From contig CAXAMN010022696.1 of assembly GCA_963970005.1 (NCBI GenBank), positions 366,507 through 430,506 on the forward strand: 64,000 nt of DNA, given 5' to 3'. Under the pieces are notes generated by a model. The model worked only from the letters and a program-made list of their open reading frames with translations, was not told where the DNA came from and did not search any database. The position numbers were made by a program, and so were the translations under genes. The DNA is from Durusdinium trenchii (lineage: Eukaryota; Sar; Dinophyceae; Suessiales; Symbiodiniaceae). Positions 36,801 through 42,000 of the stretch are shown piece by piece. Positions within the stretch are counted from its first letter, which is position 1. Every line of letters starts with the position of its first letter.

Positions 36801-38963
36801 GTCAAAAAGATGAGGGACAAGAGTCAGGCCAAGAAGGCCGCACGTGCCCAGGGATTCACATTTTTGGATCAACTTGAGGAAGATCAGAGTTGCATGAACA
36901 AGCCTGTGACACGGGTCGAATACGACGTGCGTGGCTTTCTCAGGCAGTGCCTCGAGAAGTATGAGAGCCTCGTCGATCAGCCCGTGAAGTTCAAGACAGT
37001 CAACACCCCGTTTCACGACGATAAGATTGCACGACCCATAGGTGATGAGGCAGAACGCCGGGGGGAACTCCAGGCCATCGCGAGTAGAGTCCTCATGAAA
37101 GTGTTGTTTGCAGCACGCATGGCACGTTTCGATTTGCTCAGAGCGACTCAAGGTCTTGCCAGCCGTGTCACCAAGTGGTCAAAAGAGTGTGATGTTGCAC
37201 TGCATAGGCTAATGTGCTATATCCATTCCACAATCGACGTCGTGCAATCAGGTTTCATCGGAGATGATCCCCAACATTGCAAACTGTGGTTATTTGCCGA
37301 CAGTGACCATGCCGGAGAGCATGATAGTCGATCAACTTCAGGTTGCATTCTGGCCATGGTAGGTCCAAACACCTACTTTCCCCTTGCTGCATTTTCGAAA
37401 AAGCAAACGGCCACCGCCATGAGTTCGACGGAAGCGGAAGTCATTGCCGCTAACCTGTCGATTCGCACAGTTGGTTTACCTTCCTCCTGTCTTTGGCAAG
37501 TCATCCGGCAGGCGGGGGGAGTCACAAACGCCAATGTGCAAAGCTCGGCCGTGGGGACACGTGCCCGGAACGCGAAAGTCGATGTTTGGGAGTTTGATCC
37601 ATTGAAAGATCAGGTGATTAGGAGACATGTTGAACCCAGACACACCCTATTTGACCCAAGAGACTGTGACGACTGCCCAGTCGATCATAAGTTCCTGTCA
37701 GCCCAAAGGATCACGATTGCACAATTCAAGGATGGCACCTTCGATGCAGACGTGAGCTGGGATTGGTCCAGCAGGGAAGGACAGAGAGTCATGAAGGGGG
37801 AATGGACGGGTATGACTATTTTCCGAGTGCCTGGACCGAATGAAATCGATTACGGTGTTGAATCACGAGAGATTAGGAACGCACTCACTGACTCATGTTA
37901 CGTTGGTCAAGGTCGGGAAGGTTCCATGGACATTTACCTCATAGGTAAGGGAGCTTTCGAAATCGTGTTTCTGGAAGACAATCAGGCGACCATTAGAATC
38001 CTTGAATCAGGCAGGTCACCCGCCTTCCGGCACGCAGACAAGACGCAACGACTGAACCTTGCATGGTTAGCTGAACAGTTCCAACGGAAACACTTCACGC
38101 TTGTTTATGTTCCATCACTTCTTCAAGCAGCGGACATTTTCACCAAGCCATTCACCAGTACCGAGAAGTGGAATCAACTGCTTAAGTTGCTGGGATTGCA
38201 TGCCGCATCGTCCATGCCGGCAGGTGCGCCCAAGACCGATGCACCTCACCCGGGGGGACCCGTGGCCGCTGCAACGCCTGGAGCTCACAATCGAGTACTG
38301 CTTGAAGTGTGTTGCAGTCCTGAATCTAAACTTGGTGATGTATCTCGCAAGTCCACGTCAGGCTGCATGGTGATTCGTGTCACCAAAGATGATGATGTCC
38401 TTGACCCACAAACGCGAAAACGTATCGTCAGACAAGTTTTGTCCAGTATCCGTGAGCTTCCTAAAGGACGACGCTTACTCGTGTGGGCAAGTTTGCCTTG
38501 CACAGGTGGTACTCCATGGATTCACGTGAACAAAACAATACCATCAGCAGCGATCAAGGTCGATGAGCATCAACGCGAGTTTAGGAAACTATGGAACGCA
38601 TTAATTGACCTTGTCAATTCGCTTCGTGCAGCTGATCCGTTTATCGCCATTGAATGGCCTAAGAATTGCGTGTACTGGAAACTCGAATACGTTCTGTCGT
38701 TCTGTCAGCGTCATTCGATGAGTCAGGTCACGTTTGACGGATGCATGATTGGTGTTGTTGATGTACACGGTGTCCCAATAAGGAAGCCTTGGAAGATATG
38801 TACCAATTTAGAGCCTATCCTCAAATCGTTTGAAAGCAAGCAATGCAGTGAAGATCATGAGCACGCTGAGGGTCGTGGTGAGTCATTGAAACGCACGGAA
38901 ACTTACACTTTCCAGATGACGGATATGATTCACCGAGCCTTTGGCGTTGCCGTGACCAATTAA
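30888..38963 (+). CDS. Copia polyprotein: gag, protease, integrase, RT, RNase H and methyltransferase-like domain
   Basis: ORF1 has 2,691 codons. I choose ATG 30888 (GCCATGG) over an upstream GTG. In order: a Glu/Gln-rich coiled coil (about 31.1-31.5 kb); a Lys-rich and RS-rich linker; a gag-like helical region (32.0-32.6 kb); two CCCH zinc fingers at 32640-32700 and 32795-32855 instead of a CCHC knuckle; protease WIADTGSAHDL (33501-33533); integrase HHCC zinc site (HLLTHTPKNPFCQAC) and DDE core with YSDNSPEL (34410-34433) and MAERS; RT with GDGKQAYTQT and YVDDF (36270-36284); and RNase H with ADSDHAGEHDSRSTSG (37296-37345), MSSTEAEV, EDNQATIRI and LLQAADIFTKPF (to about 38155). There are large insertions after YVDDF and inside RNase H. 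The last 220 residues carry LLEVCCSPES, SLPCTGGTPW and AIEWPKNC, like a cytosine methyltransferase. The product is presumably cut by its own protease. Confidence 0.95.
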   Translation: MADDDGSRGDRSRSGYVPTSPAMSSSPAADLPVVPLELRVPIAPPTFSAQGDLLPSGQAPSPFRPEFSPVMNVQNVDARQIHQQAVFVNEDRSAQVAQIAELRHQAILAEHGQQVAEEARHFRDVVENQAKVAVQESREQIEALANQRLSDMNQAHQNQNLQEQRAYLDRISLERHTVVENERASAKQRGDALRSELAEQSRIIKELRERFDNASGNRVPAPPVQPPGSQVSPALPPASLRTQLEKPGIEGGDEPHPSDADEEGGDKSKKDKKKKGKDKKKEKSPKRGRSRERRKKRSPSPSPSSPSSSGGSDDSNDSSSESSRLARIIRKELKKQQRKSKDKDHESKAKEADKILIPKFPTPEKYRDWKIKVRDNIAAASAKPDEARSWVGKVYKDSQTIDALDDSEGFATLDAKLLASLTNCAEGDLGRQIATFKELRAREDKNVKGRHLLLRFHEYFATSIKHGAIYGLEDLMSVKMVNDDLKGFINKWDSVLVGMKKEPENSVLEAYFHLAVKRFKPLEHDLALYDRAADGSKERTYDFLITAARAYLERKRLEKMRDATKRSLGSKDTTMPAPEEKKGVCYEFQKTGKCKRGSSCPYKHEKGREKSKGKGKSKDRSQSRSRSLTPGSRKETCKFWKAGHCHRGKDCAFQHPEKTVPAKKEDKKKKKKKDKKPRKRSSSRGSSGSENSTGSESQRRKGGKSSPSNAPAAVCLLRAVVMAAVVSQGSSVLITRPLGSVAMPVLSASNTMCTDFDNTENIDSFVTQRVRFDDHPNVFDHAVESSSSWRSVQPRSKKKRRPFTPGRPEHAEAVRVATEDASIAASHLQNAVRNELLSLPAECSYLCNSDIGCIKCFERRSCPTVPATEIAWIADTGSAHDLVSRHMLHSDEVSQSSKPVSLLTANGVFQATDQARVNVPVLGTDINPYVLEDSPAVVSVGQRCIDAGWSFHWPAYSRPYFKKPDGTKVKLEVEDYVPYLPSTTGVAMSAIGQPYGTNDRSKGLRPMIPLPASPAEEAIEVQDDEDNPIGEDPVEDDPEPVDERLVEKPLDPKRDRGERALKEEAQSIQHLLTHTPKNPFCQACSRAKMTKRPSYSKGGSTQVEADHFGQHLTADHLVIRDDEEMDIDGARVALVVKDVATDFRYVYPAARRSTRECIAAFKHFVRSTDDVGVFYSDNSPELIATAERLGWRHQTSFAYVSKTNAMAERSIRSVIDGTRVNLEQAGLHHQYWAHAARHARMANNIVDAREGSSPWSLRFGEKFKGPLVPFGLRIDYWIGPKNKAKSSLRFEPTSNPGIFLGYAVQSNFVWRKEFMVLPLKDVMESDFSAEIQPLRVHQIAVPDIGLHFPCKGRYNMIREGLYPGISISSNPPSIDDVKAANIEELVDQEVLKHAVDQEYEPDEPPELPDVLIDDAPIAARGSGDLADDPGGEEVEMIEVLDPVTGETTLIPKADSSYYDAGGYKARKYKGSSKPPSIPPFLWKAASKAERKKAIAEYELEEARKRLLAEKSKHKAAAAEIDGKLRNFKSGDIPAETKMDAAWEGVPLMPVEHEEKQHSHREKGVLYEPWLNALVARPVGQKEIRNTPDAQRSLDVEWVKLESKPAWLYDKVREWDEVSNEAVRSKAKVHVGNVFELCVEKGSELPKGNPLRKYKGRTVFQGNKVKDESDMMALFSELGSAPANMEAGKALDCYGSAPGNKITQGDGKQAYTQTTLKGKPTWIRIPKYRWPKAWHGKYKDPVIPLVLALYGHPDSGGFWERHCEDCLAKVGFKAVHPECWPSIFWHDKLFLLLAVYVDDFKMAGPASNHAEGWKLIGTHIDMDTPEDVGRYLGCDHVVTHGLKLSVDHHPFAHVFDHKLEDPASKPAAPARRTQDYWTHFPEHGTFVHHHVQPRRRFEIRPAGVEGLFDPGDLRYTEYVPCTEGSAAKDTGGTACVWRDIKVDRQQGLPFWWTGETFFIDRCISDPKMAVAAVKKMRDKSQAKKAARAQGFTFLDQLEEDQSCMNKPVTRVEYDVRGFLRQCLEKYESLVDQPVKFKTVNTPFHDDKIARPIGDEAERRGELQAIASRVLMKVLFAARMARFDLLRATQGLASRVTKWSKECDVALHRLMCYIHSTIDVVQSGFIGDDPQHCKLWLFADSDHAGEHDSRSTSGCILAMVGPNTYFPLAAFSKKQTATAMSSTEAEVIAANLSIRTVGLPSSCLWQVIRQAGGVTNANVQSSAVGTRARNAKVDVWEFDPLKDQVIRRHVEPRHTLFDPRDCDDCPVDHKFLSAQRITIAQFKDGTFDADVSWDWSSREGQRVMKGEWTGMTIFRVPGPNEIDYGVESREIRNALTDSCYVGQGREGSMDIYLIGKGAFEIVFLEDNQATIRILESGRSPAFRHADKTQRLNLAWLAEQFQRKHFTLVYVPSLLQAADIFTKPFTSTEKWNQLLKLLGLHAASSMPAGAPKTDAPHPGGPVAAATPGAHNRVLLEVCCSPESKLGDVSRKSTSGCMVIRVTKDDDVLDPQTRKRIVRQVLSSIRELPKGRRLLVWASLPCTGGTPWIHVNKTIPSAAIKVDEHQREFRKLWNALIDLVNSLRAADPFIAIEWPKNCVYWKLEYVLSFCQRHSMSQVTFDGCMIGVVDVHGVPIRKPWKICTNLEPILKSFESKQCSEDHEHAEGRGESLKRTETYTFQMTDMIHRAFGVAVTN
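31032..31050 (+). repeat. Bulged GNRA hairpin 1
   Basis: GCA-CAGG-GGGA-CCTG-T-TGC, all 7 bp paired, followed by CT; in ORF1. Confidence 0.85.
31527..31545 (+). repeat. Bulged GNRA hairpin 2
   Basis: GCC-TCGG-GGAA-CCGA-G-TGC, one mismatch in the outer stem; in ORF1. Confidence 0.7.
33094..33112 (+). repeat. Bulged GNRA hairpin 3
   Basis: GCC-CGCT-GGGA-AGCG-T-GGC, fully paired; in ORF1 between gag and protease. Confidence 0.8.
34626..34644 (+). repeat. Bulged GNRA hairpin 4
   Basis: GAC-GCCC-GGGA-GGGT-A-GTT, paired with two G-U pairs; in the integrase region. Confidence 0.75.
35146..35164 (+). repeat. Bulged GNRA hairpin 5
   Basis: GCG-GGTC-GGGA-GACC-T-TGC, paired with one G-U pair; in ORF1. 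Confidence 0.75.
35505..35523 (+). repeat. Bulged GNRA hairpin 6
   Basis: GCC-GCCT-GGGA-AGGT-G-TGC, one outer mismatch; in ORF1. Confidence 0.65.
37057..37075 (+). repeat. Bulged GNRA hairpin 7
   Basis: GCC-GGGG-GGAA-CTCC-A-GGC, paired with one G-U pair; in ORF1. Confidence 0.7.
37547..37565 (+). repeat. Bulged GNRA hairpin 8
   Basis: GGC-CGTG-GGGA-CACG-T-GCC, fully paired; in ORF1. It is the only coding copy whose inner arm starts at the third codon position of ORF1. Confidence 0.8.
38248..38266 (+). repeat. Bulged GNRA hairpin 9
   Basis: ACC-CGGG-GGGA-CCCG-T-GGC, one outer mismatch; in the linker before the methyltransferase-like domain. Confidence 0.7.
38290..38960 (+). other. Methyltransferase-like C-terminal domain of ORF1
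   Basis: After the RNase H end and a Pro/Gly linker comes a domain with a motif-I-like LLEVCCSPES (38300-38329), a Pro-Cys dipeptide in WASLPCTGGTPW (38486-38521) where C5 methyltransferases carry the catalytic Cys, an acidic EWP motif (38644-38670) where they have ENV, and FDGCMIGV...KPWKICTN. Retroelements that acquired cytosine methyltransferases have been reported in Symbiodinium, so the placement makes sense. The motifs are divergent, and the fold and activity are inference. Confidence 0.5.
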
Positions 38964-38973
38964 CTCAAGCTCG

Positions 38974-38992
38974 CGCCCGGGGACGGACTGCC
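38974..38992 (+). repeat. Bulged GNRA hairpin 10 (between ORF1 and ORF2)
   Basis: GCG-CCCG-GGGA-CGGA-C-TGC, one mismatch, then CT. It lies in the 64-bp spacer between the ORF1 stop and the ORF2 start. Confidence 0.7.
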
Positions 38993-39027
38993 TACTTCGA
39001 TTGTGCCTTCCTTTCCTGATTCGCATC

Positions 39028-42000
39028 ATGACTATGCCTTTCTTTGGATGTGAGACGGATGCCGTGGACTTCTTCCTCAATCATCCTGGGATGTACGTGG
39101 CTCCTTCTTCGCAGCCTACTGAGGCAGGAAATGACGGGAACTGGAAAGATTTGTTGAAGCGCACGGCCGTTCTCGCCCACCTTGTTGAGTCGATGCATGA
39201 TGGACGCGCTCACTTGGATGCTACCTGCGGGGCTGATCCTTTTGACGCCTGTGCCAAGTCACTTGGCCGCATCGACAAAGCGCATCGCGAGTTCTTGGAG
39301 TGCAATCCGGCTCGTTTGATGACGCAGCTACCTTGCCCGGGGGGACCCGTGGTCGACTTCATTTTTGCCGGCGACTCGTCAATGGCACTTGTGGATGAAA
39401 CGGTGGACTCTGAAGGCAAGACCACGCGCGTCAAGCGCAACGTGGGCGAATACTTGAAGGAGGCAGGACCGTCACTCCTGACGGATCGCGCAGGCAGCGT
39501 CCAATACAGCCTGCATTGGGGCCGTGGCCTGGAAGCGATCATCGACGGAATAGAGGCTTGTCTTGACAACGGAAGGCGTCGCACACCGGGAGGTGCTGCC
39601 CCAGCCGTCATCGTGGTATCATATGCCGGAAATGATGTGTACGGCAACCACGGATTTGTGGGCAACCCTTGGGTGGACACTAACGTGCTCCACCGGAACC
39701 CTGCCAAGCAGAGGGCGGCCTATGAGTGGCAGGCAGAGCTGGCACAGAAACATGCCCAGCAGATGAGGCGTTTGGCGGACTTGAGACAGAGGAAAGACGT
39801 GGCAGCCCTGATCGTCATCTGCTACTGCGATTCGCAGAGTTATGGACTGCCGGAAGAATACGCCCGTCAAATGTGCCAATCAGCGGATGTCTTCACTCGC
39901 CTTGGCGTCACGAATGTGACAGGCACCACCCTGGTTCGATCGTGTCAGCGGTACGATAACTTCCACTGCCACAACACAGAAGAGAACCGGGCGATGTTCG
40001 TGAAGTACTACGCAAATGTTGCTCTGTTCGCCTACCACTACTGGGTGCTCGCTGGCGTTGATGTGCTGCGAAAAGATGCCAACCTTTTCGCGAAACCTCG
40101 TGGGGAAAAGACCCACCGTCAGCATATGCTTGAGCACATCTGGAAGCGACGCATTGATTCCGGGTACCTCTTTTTGGGTGACTTCGACGAGCACGATGAG
40201 CTTCTCCCGGGTCAAAAGCGGCAGACTGCCATCGACCAAAAGAATGGCTGGCTCCTGACGGTCTCTGAGACTACTGAGGTCGCTCACATGGATGATGCTG
40301 GGGACCCAGTCTACGCGACCAAGGAGCAGATTGAAGCTGCCAAGCTCTTGCCATTCAATCAGCGACTTTACAACATGCCACGGGGAACCGTTGGTCCGGA
40401 TTTCTATGACGAGGGTCAGGATGTGCAAGTCCCGGCCGAGCCGTCGGAGGCTGATCAGACAATGCCGGATGCAAGTGTGCCAGAAGTCATTGAGATTGAC
40501 GACACCTTTGCGCCCAGCGCTGATTCGCCTCCGGGGACGGAAGGCCGAGATGCAAACAACCAGGCTCCCGTGAGCACTCCGGGCATGGAGTTCGTGTCTG
40601 TCACCGCTGATATGCCAAAGCACGGTGACACCGAGGTGGACCCTGTGACCATCACGGAAGAAGAAGAGCTTCATGTATCCAATGAACCCATTGCGGATGA
40701 AAACTATGTCAATGAACTTCTCAAAGATCACCTTGACTCCGCCATCAGACAGGGCTTTGAAAACAAAGATCAGCCAGATGATGACTCAGATGAAGAAATT
40801 GTTTTCAAGGAACCGATCCTCACATCTATGCATGCCGACTCATGTCAGGTCGCGGGTGTCACCTACCAGTTGAGAAAGAAGGAGGATGAGAGCGATGTCA
40901 TTCGTATCTACATGGCAGAAGAGGACATCCCGCAGCTCACTGGTGAGGCACTCAGAAAGTTCCGCGAGGTCACCACTTTGGGGAACGAGCCTGACCTGGC
41001 CAACAAGGCACCACAACCTAGGATCCCGAAGGCGAAAGCATCAGGTGAGCCGGGGGCGCCAAAAGCGCCACATGAGACTGCAAAGTCAAAGACTAAACCG
41101 GCATCACCGAAAGCAAAAGCACGCCCGGCGGGAGCTGAGGCCGATGTTGAAATGAAGCCAACAGAGGAAACTCAGCCCAAAGTACCAAAACGCCCGGCGG
41201 GAGCTGTGGCCTCGGATTCGACCCCGACAGCAAAACCAGCTGTCAAAGCCAAGGCCATGCCTAGGGCACCACCGGTGCCTCCCGTTTCGTCGCCTCTTGG
41301 GGAAAACGAAGTTGTGGCATTGCAGTCAAGATCGGTTCCGGGTGCTGCCAATTTGGCGAACCTGAACTCGAAACAAGTCTGGATTTCCCGACGCGTCTCG
41401 GGCTTGCTCCGAGGATGGGAGCATAGCAGACAATCCTGGCACAAGGTGCAGCCTCCGAGCTTCGACGCTGGGCTGTGGATGGATTTTGGCAAGGTGTACT
41501 CGTTCATCAAGCGGAAGTACGATGTCAACCTTACCAACGATGAACTGCTGACGGTCATCACATCCAATCACAGATTCATGCTCGAGGTAAGGATTGCGCC
41601 AAAGGGGACTTTGGTCGGTGGAAAATACCAGTATACACCTCTTCGAATCAAGGCGATTCAAAACCATAATGAATGGTCAAACAACAACGTGAAGGATGCA
41701 CTTCCTGAGCATGAGCGCTTTGTCACTCTCGATGAGGAGTATACTTCGGTGGAATATCTGGCCGGCAAATTCCCTCGGGTTCCGCGAGGTGCGCTGGGAA
41801 AGGTGAAGGAGGTGGCCCCCACCATCCTCTATCACTACACGCACCGGGCAGCACTGGTTGAGATCATCAACATGGGGTTGATTCCCGGCGGCAATAGAAC
41901 TGGAGCCAGGTTCACCTTCTTGACGAAGGAAGATCCGTGGACGATTTCGGGCACTGACTATGCAGCGATGGCGGCGACTCGCCCCATCTGTGTTGCCTTG

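Noticed and set aside
36261-37151. 296-codon open frame on the minus strand of the retrotransposon
   Set aside because: It is the antisense shadow of the RT region, with no motif.
38964-39027. Programmed frameshift joining ORF1 and ORF2
   Set aside because: ORF1 ends with a stop and ORF2 starts 64 bp later with no overlap, so a simple frameshift cannot join them.
39880-40731. 283-codon antisense open frame in ORF2
   Set aside because: It is a shadow of the GC-rich coding strand, with no recognisable domain.
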